NCBI GenBank assembly: GCA_021604645.1 | Contig: BQJJ01000015.1 | Location: 1 to 64,000, forward strand | Length of the DNA stretch: 64,000 bases | Origin: Methyloligella sp. | GTDB taxonomy: Bacteria; Pseudomonadota; Alphaproteobacteria; Rhizobiales; HXMU1428-3 | Direction: 5' to 3' | In this document: positions 19,133 to 28,597 of the stretch, in pieces | How the letters are laid out: every line of letters starts with the position of its first letter | Position numbering within the stretch: position 1 is the first letter of the stretch | Notes under the pieces: generated by a model | The model's input: only the letters and a program-made list of their open reading frames with translations | The model's database searches: none | Told to the model about the DNA's origin: nothing | Position numbers and translations under genes: made by a program

Positions 19133-20482
19133 TTATTCACAAACCTTATACCGGCCAATATCAAAGTGAAAATGATTTTTATGTGCTTCATTAGCTTCAG
19201 GGCCTAAAACGACAACAAAACTCTCACATGCAGAGGCGTGCACAGCTTTTAAAAATGTCCCTAAATCACCTTCTTCATCCCAATGTTTTAAAACAGAAAC
19301 AATGGTTCCGTTTTTTAAGGTAAAACCGGCAATATCAAGAGCGTTTGCCAAAGCATGCTCTGATAGTTTGCGTTTCTTATCATTGTAACGGTGACGACAA
19401 GAGTATGATGCAACATTGTGCACCATAGCAACCGGGCTGTTTAGATGTTTCATTGCTAAGGGTTGTAATTTCTCATTGGCCCATTTCGCAAATCTTGCTG
19501 TGTATTGGCAGTTGAGCGTTGCTGGCGGGTTAATTTTAATTTTTTGTTCGCTCTTATGCTCCCCAACTGCTTTAAGCTTTAGGGGAGCTGGTGTCCCGCA
19601 AGCACCGCGCCGAATAGGCTTAATGGGCGTAACCGTGGCGTCAATACCTTTCATAAGAACCTGACAAACAAGCTGTGCATCTTTAATTTCTTTAGGTTCC
19701 CAAAACGTCACAGGTGGAGGCACAACAAAGGCCGTTTTCTGAACTTTACCAGTGGTTGCTTCATCCTCTTTGTCTTTAGACTGTTCTTTTTTCGCGGCGG
19801 TCTTTTCGCCCTTTTCAATCTTTAAACGCTGAGCCTGTTTCTTTTGGTCAAATCCTTTCGGTTTTAAACGCGGCAAAGGCAGTCTCACTGTTTTTGATAA
19901 GAGATTGGTTTTCGGCGAGTAACCAGGCGGGCCGGCCACCTTCGGATTGCCAAGTGCTCGAATGTCTTTAGAATTTTTCGTCAAAGGGGCTTTACGATAA
20001 GTCTGGCTTTCATAAATGGCACCATCTTTTGTCTTCTTTACACGGCGTAAATTAGGCTTTTTAGCCGGAATTGGAGGACGAGGAGACGCTTTTGTTCTTG
20101 TGCTTTTTCGAGTTTTGGCTTTGGTTTTATCTGTTGTTACAGGCGGAGAAGAGACCTTCCCATCCCAGTCAGTAGGCATCTGGATTGTTGGAAGCGGGGA
20201 TTTTGATTTAAAAAAGTCTTTCTTCTTCTTTATACGAAGTCCCTCTTTGGAGCGCTGGGCATCCAGTTTTTTTTGCTTTGCCGCTGGATCATTCGCCTGA
20301 GCAATATAAACCAGTTCTTTCAGAATCTGTTGTTGGCGTGAAGACGTATCAGCAACATCTGCTTCTTGCAGTTGATCAGACAATGAGGCGTTTAAGGGCG
20401 CATCATCTACCATTGCAAAAAGTGGGTCTGGTAAAAAGAGTAAGGACACGAAAAATATGACCATACGCAAAAGGGATTTCAT
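19133..20482 (-). CDS. Extensin-like C-terminal domain protein, exported
   Basis: A 449-residue envelope protein. A signal peptide (about residues 1-23, FVSLLFLPDPLFA) is followed by a long Lys/Pro-rich low-complexity linker (about 60-270, e.g. RPPIPAKKPN). The C-terminal Extensin-like_C domain (about 275-449) has SEHALANALDIAGF and HKNHFHFDIG, His/Asp motifs that resemble the LAS/M15 peptidoglycan peptidase fold. A peptidoglycan-directed role is plausible but unproven. Four cysteines in the domain may form disulfides. It diverges from the hydrolase gene at 20555 across 72 bases. Confidence 0.86.
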   Translation of the reverse strand: MKSLLRMVIFFVSLLFLPDPLFAMVDDAPLNASLSDQLQEADVADTSSRQQQILKELVYIAQANDPAAKQKKLDAQRSKEGLRIKKKKDFFKSKSPLPTIQMPTDWDGKVSSPPVTTDKTKAKTRKSTRTKASPRPPIPAKKPNLRRVKKTKDGAIYESQTYRKAPLTKNSKDIRALGNPKVAGPPGYSPKTNLLSKTVRLPLPRLKPKGFDQKKQAQRLKIEKGEKTAAKKEQSKDKEDEATTGKVQKTAFVVPPPVTFWEPKEIKDAQLVCQVLMKGIDATVTPIKPIRRGACGTPAPLKLKAVGEHKSEQKIKINPPATLNCQYTARFAKWANEKLQPLAMKHLNSPVAMVHNVASYSCRHRYNDKKRKLSEHALANALDIAGFTLKNGTIVSVLKHWDEEGDLGTFLKAVHASACESFVVVLGPEANEAHKNHFHFDIGRYKVCE

Positions 20483-20554
20483 AAAAAGGTTCTTTCAGGT
20501 TTAAAGCACTTCATGTATAGCTCAACGAGCTAAAACATCAAACGAGTTGAGATA

Positions 20555-21694
20555 ATGATGCACAATATAGATGCTACGCTGACCAATAGTGACTGTGAAG
20601 ACCTGACTTGTGAAGAATTGGCCTGTGAAAAACAAGGTCGCTTGGGGCTCGTCACCATTAATGCACCAAAGCAGCGAAACGCAATAAATGTTGCAATGCG
20701 CCAAAAGCTAATTGGGGCCTATAAAGAATGGGTTGAAGACCCTGATATTTATACAATCATTATCCAATCAGAGGATGCACATTTTTTTTCTAGCGGTGCA
20801 AACATCAAAGAAGTCTTTGAAAAAGCACAGAAAAGTAAAAGTGCAGCACTCGATTGCTTTAAAAATGAATATGAAACAATTTGGGCCATAGAATGTTATA
20901 CCAAGCCTCTTGTTGCATTAATTAACGGGATTGTTATGGGCGGCGGCGTCGGTATTAGTCAATATGGAACTCATATCGTTGCCGGTGAAAATTATAGTTG
21001 GAGCATGCCAGAAGTAAAAATCGGCTTATTCCCGGACATTGCTGCAACACAGATTCTAGCAAATATGCCGGGCGCAATTGGCACTTACCTTGGTCTAACA
21101 GGCTCAGCTGTGAACAGATATGACGCAGTATATTTGGGCCTCATAGAATTTTGCATCAATGGGGAAAAGTTTGAAATCATCAAAGACGCCATTAGAGAGG
21201 CTGAGCCAGTTGATAGATTGCTTGATGATATGAACCAGGTAATCAAAGCTAATGATCGTGAAAAAAGTGATATTGAAGAAAAAGAACCGCTCATCACCAG
21301 AGTGTTTTCAAAACCAACAATCGAAGAAATCATAACAGCTTTGATTGAAGTTAGTGAAGATGAACCAGAAAATAAAGAATGGGCGCTTCAAGCTCTTGGG
21401 AATATGAAAGAAGCTTGCCCCCTAAGTTTGAAGATAACACTGAAAGCGATCCAGAAATCAAAAGGCATGGGCGTTGACCAAACTTTGCGACAGGATTTGA
21501 CGCTTGCAAACCATTTTATCGAAGGGGAAAACTTTTTACCTGCCATTGAAGCTAAACTAATCAATAAAACCACGCCTGTTTGGCAACCAGCCACTCTAGA
21601 AGAGGTTAGCGAAGAAATGGTTGAGCAGTATTTTATTGAAACTCACGAAGAAAAATTAAACTTACCCCCCCGTGAATTTGGGGTTGATCAGTAA
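20555..21694 (+). CDS. 3-hydroxyisobutyryl-CoA hydrolase (enoyl-CoA hydratase/isomerase superfamily)
   Basis: Probably hydrolyses 3-hydroxyisobutyryl-CoA in valine breakdown. The 379-residue length is that of HIBYL-CoA hydrolases rather than short crotonases. The crotonase core shows LVTINAPKQRNAIN, the oxyanion-hole segment NGIVMGGGVGISQYG and the hydrolase motif MPEVKIGLFPD, supplying Glu and Asp. The oxyanion segment FFSSGANIKEVF differs from the commoner GGD form. The first 20 residues, with repeated DCEDLTCEELACE, are unusual for the family. ATG at 20555. It could be a related acyl-CoA hydrolase. Confidence 0.82.
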   Translation: MMHNIDATLTNSDCEDLTCEELACEKQGRLGLVTINAPKQRNAINVAMRQKLIGAYKEWVEDPDIYTIIIQSEDAHFFSSGANIKEVFEKAQKSKSAALDCFKNEYETIWAIECYTKPLVALINGIVMGGGVGISQYGTHIVAGENYSWSMPEVKIGLFPDIAATQILANMPGAIGTYLGLTGSAVNRYDAVYLGLIEFCINGEKFEIIKDAIREAEPVDRLLDDMNQVIKANDREKSDIEEKEPLITRVFSKPTIEEIITALIEVSEDEPENKEWALQALGNMKEACPLSLKITLKAIQKSKGMGVDQTLRQDLTLANHFIEGENFLPAIEAKLINKTTPVWQPATLEEVSEEMVEQYFIETHEEKLNLPPREFGVDQ

Positions 21695-21721
21695 AATTAG
21701 CCAAATTGCACAAATTAAACA

Positions 21722-21760
21722 GCATTTATCGCAAATTTTGTTACATTTTTAGATAAATGC
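21722..21760. other. 9-bp inverted repeat upstream of ldtR
   Basis: GCATTTATC (21722-21730) pairs with GATAAATGC (21752-21760) across 21 AT-rich bases. It could be a weak terminator of the hydrolase gene or a binding site in the ldtR promoter region. The loop is long for a hairpin. Confidence 0.35.
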
Positions 21761-21869
21761 GAAAAAATTTAACTTAAAATTAAGGGCGTTATTTAATCGG
21801 ATTTTAGTCTCTTCTCGCTATGTTAGCTACTGTCACTACAGGGTAGGCGTAACAACAAATGAGGCAGAA

Positions 21870-22379
21870 ATGACTTATGCCCAAAATAAGCCGGAATTAG
21901 AGACCTCAGAAGTGGATGACTCACTGAAAGGTGAGTACATGTCATCTCTGAGAATGATTGAACGACTGCACCGTCTCCTTCTTGACGTCGTCAAGGATGA
22001 GTTTGAACGGAACGGTTGTTCAGAGATTAATAGCATCCAGGCTTTGCTTTTATACAATATTGGTGAAAGCGAGCTATCGGCCGGAGAACTACGTTCTCGT
22101 GGATATTATCTTGGATCTAACGTTTCTTATAATCTTAAGAAACTTGTTGATATGGGATATATTCATCATGAACGCTCAGACTCAGATCGCCGTTCGGTAC
22201 GGGTGAAATTAACTGATAAGGGACAGGAAGTCTGCGACATCATTAATGGTTTGTATGGGCGTCAGCTCAATGCACTAGAAAAGGTGGCTGGGATTTCTGA
22301 AGGAAACCTCTCTGAGGTTAACAAGTCTCTTTTACAATTAGAGCGCTATTGGACGGATCAAATTAGGTTCCGTTTGTAG
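21870..22379 (+). CDS. ldtR: MarR-family regulator, LdtR-like
   Basis: A 169-residue winged-helix regulator. The DNA-binding core is ELSAGELRSRGYYLGSNVSYN, with the wing HHERSDSDRRSVRVKLTDKG. It matches the LdtR group of Rhizobiales, named for control of an L,D-transpeptidase in Liberibacter, and here the next gene is indeed an L,D-transpeptidase. Start at the ATG 21870 after GAGGCAG. A hairpin terminator follows at 22417-22450, so it and the transpeptidase are probably separate transcripts. Confidence 0.85.
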   Translation: MTYAQNKPELETSEVDDSLKGEYMSSLRMIERLHRLLLDVVKDEFERNGCSEINSIQALLLYNIGESELSAGELRSRGYYLGSNVSYNLKKLVDMGYIHHERSDSDRRSVRVKLTDKGQEVCDIINGLYGRQLNALEKVAGISEGNLSEVNKSLLQLERYWTDQIRFRL

Positions 22380-22416
22380 GGTTTGAGTAGTAAATATCAA
22401 AAGTCTCAACGTCCAA

Positions 22417-22453
22417 ATAACCTCGGTTGCCTAACGGCACCGGGGTTATTCTT
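22417..22453 (+). terminator. Terminator of ldtR
   Basis: AATAACC and GGTTATT close a hairpin with inner pairing CGGTTGC / GCACCG, followed by CTTT. The U-tract is short. Confidence 0.6.
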
Positions 22454-22454
22454 T

Positions 22455-22483
22455 GCGCGGTTGCTAGTGGGCAATTGAAGCGT
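22455..22483 (+). repeat. Family A hairpin, copy 8
   Basis: Outer stem GCGC/GCGT, inner stem GGTTGC/GCAATT with a wobble. Directly after the ldtR terminator. A B-like tail (CTCGTGAGATAAAA) follows near 22508-22521. Confidence 0.65.
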
Positions 22484-23075
22484 AATTAAAAAAGTACGAA
22501 AAAACGCTCGTGAGATAAAATAAAGCAATATTCATCCATTCCAAACATAAAAACGCCTAAAATGTCACATGTTCTATAATTTAAATATTAAGCGCTGTGA
22601 TTGAGCTTGTCTTTTTTTAGGGAATTAGTACAAATTCAGCCACATGCGGAAATGTAAACATAGAGTACAATCTGACCGTAGCGCATGTTTTGAACAACAA
22701 ATGCACACAATATGAAGCTGAAACTGAATGTTTAATGAACTTTAACTATTTCTCGGTTAGTTTAAGTTAACAAATCTTTAAATTTAGCTCGCAGAATTGT
22801 GACTGGAAAACATTTGATAGAGACGTAAACTACGATAGAAATCTGTATGGTTAAATTGGACGTTTAAACTACAATTTATTCATACAAATAAATCTTTTAA
22901 ATATGTCACGCTGTCATGCATTAAGTCTGTCTTGAAATATTTACAAGCTGACTTATATAAGATGCGAAACAAAACAGTTTAAAACAGTGTGCTGGCTTTT
23001 ATTAAATCTTCTGTGAGGTTTTAAAGGTAAATCGCTCAGAAGAGATAGAGATCATAACTTTTGAATTATTCACAA
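22484..23075. other. Long intergenic region before the L,D-transpeptidase gene
   Basis: About 590 bases, AT-rich, with no open frame I would call. After the family A/B remnants it presumably holds the transpeptidase promoter and possible LdtR sites. I could not pick out a convincing operator or small RNA. Confidence 0.3.
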
Positions 23076-24377
23076 ATGCTTGGACATTTAAAAAGAATGA
23101 AAAAGAGAAATACACTGCAAAAAAAATGCGCTAGTTTCGCTAAGTTGCTAACTTTATCTGGAGTGCTAGCACTCTCGCATAGCGGCGTAGCCCAAGCTTA
23201 TGACAGTTGGTATGGTGGCAACGAAGATGGTGTCGGATGGGATCAAACATTTGACAGGTCGGCCGCCAGGGAATGGGAAATAAATCCACCCAAAGGGTTC
23301 CCAACTCTCGACAAAGCTAACATTCCTCTTATGAAGGAAGCGGTAAAACGCTACGCTGCAATTGTATCTGCGGGTGGCTGGCGCCAATTGCCTAAAGGTA
23401 AAATGGGACCGGGGAATAGCGGGCAAAAAGTAGCTCTTTTACGCAAGCGCCTGGAACTTACTGGTGACCTACAGAAAAGTTCAAGCTATTCGACTTATGA
23501 TTATTACGTAGAGCGTGCGGTTAAAAGATTCCAGGTTCGTCATGGGCTGACACCATCAGGCATGGTCGATAGAAGAACATTAATGGCTTTAAACGTACCA
23601 GCTTCAGTTAGACTGCGCCAATTACGTACTAATATTGCACGTCTCAATGGACTGACACGAAGCACAGCCAAAAGATATGTGGCAGTGAATGTGCCTGCTC
23701 AGCAAATTGAAGTTGTTGAAAATGGACGCATTGTCTCTCGTCACGCAGCTGTTGTTGGTAAAATTGACCGTCAAACACCACGCCTGCGCAGTAAAATTCA
23801 CGAAATCAACTTTAATCCTTATTGGAATGTACCTCGAAGTATTGTTCGTAAAGATTTAGTACCAAAAGCACGCTCTGAAGCCAAGCGTGGCAGATATGAT
23901 CTGCTGGAACGCTTTAAAATTTCAGCATTAGATGGCAATGGCCGGAAGGTTGATCCAAGAAAAATTAATTGGAATTCAAATTCTGTTTATAACTATCGCT
24001 ATCGCCAAGACCCATGGAAAGATAATTCAATGGGTTTTGTGAAAATCAATTTTCACAATAAACACGCTGTTTATATGCATGACACACCATCTAAAAGCTT
24101 ATTTGGCCGTAATCTAAGAGCAAATAGCTCTGGCTGTATCCGTGTGCAAAATGTAAAGCAGCTTGTAACATGGCTTTTGAAAGATAATAAAGATTGGAGC
24201 CGTGGCCGCGTCGATCAAATGCAAACGAACGGCGAGCGTAAAGATGTTCGCTTGAAAACACGAGCACCAGTTTATTTTGTATATGTAACCTCTTGGGCAA
24301 CCAGAGACGGCACAGTACATTTCCGCCGTGACCTATATAAACAAGACGGTGTAGGTGCAACAGCATCTAATTACTAA
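23076..24377 (+). CDS. L,D-transpeptidase (YkuD domain) with peptidoglycan-binding domain
   Basis: A periplasmic enzyme making L,D cross-links in peptidoglycan or anchoring proteins to it. A basic N-terminus and signal sequence (KLLTLSGVLALSHSGVAQA) are followed by a peptidoglycan-binding-like helical domain (about 105-180, AVKRFQVRHGLTPSGMVDRRTL). The YkuD catalytic domain (about 205-370) has His335 in MHDTPSK and Cys354 in SSGCIRVQN. I start at the first in-frame ATG (23076). A TTG at 23061 or an ATG at 23097 is also possible and the SD does not decide. LdtR upstream probably controls it. Confidence 0.92.
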   Translation: MLGHLKRMKKRNTLQKKCASFAKLLTLSGVLALSHSGVAQAYDSWYGGNEDGVGWDQTFDRSAAREWEINPPKGFPTLDKANIPLMKEAVKRYAAIVSAGGWRQLPKGKMGPGNSGQKVALLRKRLELTGDLQKSSSYSTYDYYVERAVKRFQVRHGLTPSGMVDRRTLMALNVPASVRLRQLRTNIARLNGLTRSTAKRYVAVNVPAQQIEVVENGRIVSRHAAVVGKIDRQTPRLRSKIHEINFNPYWNVPRSIVRKDLVPKARSEAKRGRYDLLERFKISALDGNGRKVDPRKINWNSNSVYNYRYRQDPWKDNSMGFVKINFHNKHAVYMHDTPSKSLFGRNLRANSSGCIRVQNVKQLVTWLLKDNKDWSRGRVDQMQTNGERKDVRLKTRAPVYFVYVTSWATRDGTVHFRRDLYKQDGVGATASNY

Positions 24378-24409
24378 AGGGTTTTACCCCTTTGATAAGA
24401 TAATTAACT

Positions 24410-24450
24410 AAAGGCTGCCTCTGACAATTCAAAGGCAGCCTTTTCTATTT
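24410..24450 (+). terminator. Intrinsic terminator of the L,D-transpeptidase gene
   Basis: AAAGGCTGCCT pairs with AGGCAGCCTTT over a 13-base loop, followed by TTCTATTTTT. Confidence 0.8.
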
Positions 24451-24566
24451 TTAAAATCACATACTTTTTAAATTTAAAGAATCTTTCTATAATCAGCTCC
24501 ACTTCTCACCTTTAACTGTACTGAAGATTTAAGGCGTACTGTGAGAGAAAAACTAAAACCGTCGTC

Positions 24567-24720
24567 CCGAAGAAGGAGCTCAGCCTCTTTTTGGGCTGAG
24601 GGACATGGCAGCGAGCTGCCTGGCGTTTAGCGCCACCCCTCGGAGGCCCACCGCTTTCAACAGCGCGGTTGCTAGTAGGCAACCTGAAGCGCCACTAAAA
24701 AGCAATAGCCGTGAGAGAAA
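24567..24720 (+). repeat. Family B element with A inserted in its last hairpin
   Basis: Lead CGAAGAAGGAG, stem CTCAGCC/GGGCTGAG, conserved GGACATGGC, stem GGCAGC/GCTGCC, stem TGGCG/CGCCA, conserved CCCTCGGAGGCCC, then a last hairpin interrupted by family A copy 9, and AATAGCCGTGAGAGAAAA. It ends 3 bases before the ATG at 24724. An extra B-like tail (CTGTGAGAGAAAAAC) stands just upstream at 24540. Confidence 0.75.
24663..24692 (+). repeat. Family A hairpin, copy 9 (inside B)
   Basis: Outer stem GCGC/GCGC, inner stem GGTTGC/GCAACC, loop TAGTAG. It breaks the last hairpin of the host B element. Confidence 0.75.
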
Positions 24721-24723
24721 AAA

Positions 24724-24921
24724 ATGCCAAAGAATTTAAACCATGCAGGGGAAATTTACATTGAATTTCAAGTTGTTGGTCACAGTCAAAAAGTGACAGC
24801 GATTGACGCAAGAACAGGCATGGAGGCAACAGTCATTGGGCCTGCAAAAGTCACCAAAGAGCATATGACCAATTTAGCGGTTAAAAAATTAAAACGCAAA
24901 ATAGCTCAAAGTGTGAATTAA
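24724..24921 (+). CDS. Small conserved protein before glyA (possibly DUF6898)
   Basis: A 65-residue cytosolic protein (IYIEFQVVGHSQKVTAID, EATVIGPAK, AVKKLKRKIAQ) of the kind found beside glyA in many Rhizobiales. I believe it belongs to DUF6898 but cannot confirm that here. Its ATG follows the tail of a family B repeat directly, and the repeat's GAGAG is the only SD-like sequence. A 306-base gap separates it from glyA. Function unknown. Confidence 0.65.
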   Translation: MPKNLNHAGEIYIEFQVVGHSQKVTAIDARTGMEATVIGPAKVTKEHMTNLAVKKLKRKIAQSVN

Positions 24922-25227
24922 TCGCCTCTTTAGTATGCTCAATTCTTCACATATCACAGATCACTATCACTTGATTGGGATTAAAATTTTTCATGAAAGA
25001 CAAAGTGCATACTTGTTGTACGTGAAACACCATGCTAGAGAAGGGCTCGTTTCAATTAAGGCTCTGTAAAGTCATCTAAAAGGACAGTAAAGAGCTTAAA
25101 AAGATCGAACCCCACAATCAACCTGGTTGAGAGCTTTGAGAATGAAAAAAAGTTCACTCAAAAAGGCAGAATACAACGCCATCACCAGAATAGATCAAAT
25201 ATTGGGTTTGAACAGGAAAGGTCTGAA
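24922..25227. other. Intergenic region before glyA
   Basis: 306 bases presumably holding the glyA promoter and leader. I looked for glycine, SAM and folate riboswitch cores and saw none. No repeats. AAAGG lies 8 bases before the glyA ATG. Confidence 0.35.
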
Positions 25228-26511
25228 ATGACATCTATTTTCACACAAAACCTAGAACAAAGTGATCCGGCTATTTTTGACGCCATTACAGAAGAATATG
25301 GCCGTCAAAGAGATGAGATCGAACTGATCGCTTCAGAGAATATTGTCTCAAACGCCGTGCTTCAAGCCTCAGGCTCTTTGATGACAAATAAATACGCTGA
25401 AGGTTATCCAGGTAAGCGCTATTATGGTGGGTGTCATTTCGTTGATAAAGCAGAAGAACTAGCCATTGAGCGGGCCTGCAAACTCTTTAATTGTGAATAC
25501 GCAAATGTACAGCCACACTCAGGTAGTCAAGCAAACCAAGGTGTATTCTTAGCACTGATTAAACCTGGCGATACGATTCTAGGCTTAAGTCTTGATGCAG
25601 GCGGCCACTTAACTCATGGATCGCGACCGAACCTTTCTGGTAAGTGGTTCAATGCAGTATCTTACGGCGTTGATAAAGACACGCACAGAATTGACTATGA
25701 TGACGTTGAACGTTTGGCAAAAGAACACAAACCAAAACTCATAGTCGCTGGTGGTTCAGCCTATCCACGCCAAATTGATTTTGCCCGCTTTAGACAAATT
25801 GCAGATGAAGTTGGCGCATATCTTTTAGTTGATATGGCTCATTTTGCTGGACTAGTCGCAGCTGGCGTCCACCCGTCACCGTTTCCGCACGCACATGTAG
25901 CAACAACAACAACACACAAAACATTGCGTGGACCCCGTGGCGGCATGATCCTCTCAAATGATCCAGCCTTGGGTAAAAAATTCAACTCAGCTATTTTCCC
26001 AGGTCTTCAAGGGGGGCCTCTAATGCATGTTGTTGCTGCAAAAGCTGTAGCATTTGGTGAAGCGTTGAGACCTGAGTTTAAAACTTACTCACAAAATGTA
26101 CTTGATAACGCCAAAGCTCTTGGTGATACCCTTAAAAAAGGCGGCTTTGATTTGGTTTCTGATGGAACAGACACTCATGTCGTTCTGGTTGATTTGCGCC
26201 CTAAAAATCTAAAAGGGAATGAAGCCGAAGAAGCGATGGGCCGCGCTTTCATCACATGCAATAAAAATGGTATTCCATTCGACCCTGAAAAACCAATGGT
26301 CACATCAGGCATTCGTCTGGGATCACCAGCAGGCACAAGTCGTGGCTTTGGCACCGCTGAATTTGTTGAAATTGGTGAGTTAATCACTGAAGTGCTCGAA
26401 GGCTTACAAAAAGCCAATAGCGCTGAAGGTAATGCCACCTGTGAAGCAAGAGTGAAAGAAAAAGCAATTGCGCTAACAAGCCGGTTCCCAATTTACGAAA
26501 AAGCACTTTAA
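25228..26511 (+). CDS. glyA: Serine hydroxymethyltransferase
   Basis: A PLP enzyme converting serine and tetrahydrofolate to glycine and methylene-tetrahydrofolate, the main one-carbon entry. The 427 residues have [36 protein letters not shown], the internal aldimine lysine motif [14 protein letters not shown] and the C-terminal [17 protein letters not shown]. All key residues appear present and the length is typical. It is followed by a strong hairpin terminator, so nrdR and the riboflavin genes are likely transcribed separately. Confidence 0.97.
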   Translation: MTSIFTQNLEQSDPAIFDAITEEYGRQRDEIELIASENIVSNAVLQASGSLMTNKYAEGYPGKRYYGGCHFVDKAEELAIERACKLFNCEYANVQPHSGSQANQGVFLALIKPGDTILGLSLDAGGHLTHGSRPNLSGKWFNAVSYGVDKDTHRIDYDDVERLAKEHKPKLIVAGGSAYPRQIDFARFRQIADEVGAYLLVDMAHFAGLVAAGVHPSPFPHAHVATTTTHKTLRGPRGGMILSNDPALGKKFNSAIFPGLQGGPLMHVVAAKAVAFGEALRPEFKTYSQNVLDNAKALGDTLKKGGFDLVSDGTDTHVVLVDLRPKNLKGNEAEEAMGRAFITCNKNGIPFDPEKPMVTSGIRLGSPAGTSRGFGTAEFVEIGELITEVLEGLQKANSAEGNATCEARVKEKAIALTSRFPIYEKAL

Positions 26512-26550
26512 ATCGATAAATTTGATTTAAGCAGTTGTTATAGAAGTTGA

Positions 26551-26622
26551 AATAGGAAGAGCTTTCTCTTTTTCTCTTGTAAATATAAGAGGGAAAGAGA
26601 TGTAACGGCTCTTCCTATTTTT
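26551..26622 (+). terminator. Branched intrinsic terminator of glyA
   Basis: AATAGGAAGAGC pairs with GCTCTTCCTATT, enclosing a second inner hairpin (CTCTTTTTCTCTT against AAGAGGGAAAGAG). A T-run follows. The two-level stem is unusually long. Confidence 0.8.
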
Positions 26623-26701
26623 ATTCGCACAGTTTAAAATATCTCTCATTAACTCCCCAAATTTATATTTTAAGCATTTATCCCATTTAAGGATCTAAAT
26701 C

Positions 26702-27166
26702 ATGCGCTGTCCCTATTGTGGCAATAAAGAAACGCAAGTGAAAGACAGCCGCCCTGCTGAGGAAAACCAATCCATTCGCAGGCGTCGTTCATGCTCAACA
26801 TGTGGCGGACGCTTTACTACTTTTGAACGGGTCCAGTTACGTGAACTTTCTGTCGCCAAAAGAAACGGACGCACAATGCCGTTCGATCGCGATAAGCTCT
26901 ATCGCTCTATTCGCATCGCTCTTCGCAAACGAAAAGTAGATGATGAACGGGTTGATCAGTTGATCTCTGGAATTGTACGCCAACTAGAAGCGTCGGGTGA
27001 ATCTGTAATTACTTCAGATATGATTGGCGGGCTTGTTATGGATGGTTTAAAAGTACTTGATGAAGTGGCCTATGTGCGCTTTGCATCTGTATATAGAAAT
27101 TTCAGAGAAGCCGCTGATTTTGAAGGTGTGCTTGATGAGCTTTCTGATAAAGAAGATGATGACTAA
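26702..27166 (+). CDS. nrdR: Transcriptional repressor NrdR
   Basis: Represses ribonucleotide reductase genes by sensing ATP/dATP. The 154 residues have the N-terminal zinc ribbon (MRCPYCG at 1-7 and [12 protein letters not shown]) and an ATP-cone from about 46 ([20 protein letters not shown]). Length and motifs are standard. The ATG at 26702 follows AAGGATCT. It lies 59 bases before ribD and is probably the first gene of the nrdR-rib-nusB cluster. Confidence 0.97.
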   Translation: MRCPYCGNKETQVKDSRPAEENQSIRRRRSCSTCGGRFTTFERVQLRELSVAKRNGRTMPFDRDKLYRSIRIALRKRKVDDERVDQLISGIVRQLEASGESVITSDMIGGLVMDGLKVLDEVAYVRFASVYRNFREAADFEGVLDELSDKEDDD

Positions 27167-27225
27167 AACCATCACAAAGACATCCCTTTAAAAGGGAGCA
27201 CTACAAAAGGGAACGAGTTGTCAAG

Positions 27226-28359
27226 ATGCAGCTAGAGCACGATGAAACATATATGCGTGTTGCCTTGCACATGGCGAGAAGAGGCCTTGGCACAACCAGT
27301 CCCAACCCGGCCGTCGGCGCCGTAATAGTCAGTGATACTCCAGGCGGTAAGCAAATCTCGGCAAGAGCTGTAACCGGTGTCGGTGGCACTCCGCACGGCG
27401 AACCCCAGGCTATATCTCAAGCCGGCGAGCAAGCAAAAGGCGCCACGCTATATGTCACCTTGGAACCATGCAACCATCAAGGCCGCACCCCTCCTTGCAC
27501 AGAAGCTATAATTAAGGCTGGTCTAAAACGAGTGGTCGTTGCCTCAACTGATTTAGATGAACGAGTTAAAGGAACTGGCCTTGAGCGCTTAAGAGAGGCC
27601 GGCATTGAAGTTCTCACAGGCATTTGCAAGCAAGAAGCTGATACGCTGAATAAAGGGCATTTCCTGAGACAAACAGAAGATCGTCCCTACACAATTGTGA
27701 AAATGGCAGTTTCTAAAAATGGGCTTGTAGCCGCCGCCTCTGAAAATTCACCAACATGGGTCACATCGCCTTTGGCACGTAAAAGAGGGCATTTGTTAAG
27801 AGCTGAAGTGGATGCCATACTTGTGGGTAGAAAAACTGCTGAACAAGACAATCCAACCTTAACTTGTCGTTTAAATGGCTTGGAACACAGATCACCAAGA
27901 CCGGTTATCATCGATAGAAACCTAGCTCTCTCGGCTGATTTGAAAATCTTTAATCCGAATATTGTTACACGGCCTTGGGTGATTACAAACTCGGACCAAT
28001 CAAAACAAAAAATCTCTAAGTATCAAGAAAGAGACTGCGAATTGATCCATGTTAATAAAAGGCAAGCTGAAAATTCGGAGCAAGAGAGCCTGGACGTTAA
28101 AGAAATAACCAATATCTTAGCCCAAAAAGGCATCACTCGCTTGTTAGTAGAAGGTGGCCCAACCACAGCACAAAACTTTTTAAAAGCAAACCTGGTTGAT
28201 CAGGTGAATATCTTTAAAGGGGCAAATCCACTATCAGGTCAAAATCTTCTTCCCTTTGGCTCACATTCCTTAAGCTGGCTAGAAGACGAGCTCGGCTTCG
28301 AGTTAGATCACAGCCAAAAGCTCGGTGACAATCAAATGGATCAATTTCTAAAAATTTAA
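27226..28359 (+). CDS. ribD: Bifunctional diaminohydroxyphosphoribosylaminopyrimidine deaminase / reductase
   Basis: Second and third steps of riboflavin synthesis. The N-terminal cytidine-deaminase-like domain (about 1-145) has the zinc site HGEPQA and PCNHQGRTPPC. The C-terminal reductase domain (about 150-377) has VDAILVGRKTAEQDNPTLTCR and LLVEGGPTTAQNFL. The 377 residues are a normal length. The start ATG at 27226 has only a weak SD (GGGAACG). A 238-base gap to ribE contains a hairpin but no FMN riboswitch. Confidence 0.96.
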   Translation: MQLEHDETYMRVALHMARRGLGTTSPNPAVGAVIVSDTPGGKQISARAVTGVGGTPHGEPQAISQAGEQAKGATLYVTLEPCNHQGRTPPCTEAIIKAGLKRVVVASTDLDERVKGTGLERLREAGIEVLTGICKQEADTLNKGHFLRQTEDRPYTIVKMAVSKNGLVAAASENSPTWVTSPLARKRGHLLRAEVDAILVGRKTAEQDNPTLTCRLNGLEHRSPRPVIIDRNLALSADLKIFNPNIVTRPWVITNSDQSKQKISKYQERDCELIHVNKRQAENSEQESLDVKEITNILAQKGITRLLVEGGPTTAQNFLKANLVDQVNIFKGANPLSGQNLLPFGSHSLSWLEDELGFELDHSQKLGDNQMDQFLKI

Positions 28360-28522
28360 GTGAGTACTACCAACTATAGGCTGACTATTTATAAAACAAA
28401 TAAGATTCAAAAATGGGCTGTCTAGGGTATGAGAGCATATTTATAGACGAATTAACCTTAAAACATAAGCTTGAATGATAGGATTAAACACATAACTTAG
28501 AGTTATGGATTTGCAATCAACG

Positions 28523-28547
28523 CCTTTCGTGAAAAATCACGAAAAGG
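28523..28547. other. Stem-loop between ribD and ribE
   Basis: CCTTTCGTG pairs with CACGAAAAGG (one bulged A) over a 6-base loop. No T-run follows on either strand. It lies 51 bases before the ribE start and could act on the ribE leader. Confidence 0.45.
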
Positions 28548-28597
28548 GTAAATAAAAGCCCTTGCACCATACTTCACATATAAGGCATAACAGCTAA

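Noticed and set aside
25103-25125. GATCGAACCCC resembling a tRNA T-arm
   Set aside because: No acceptor, anticodon or D-arm can be built around it on either strand.
24922-25227. Riboswitch before glyA
   Set aside because: I saw no glycine, SAM, SAH or folate-type core. Only ordinary AT-rich leader sequence.
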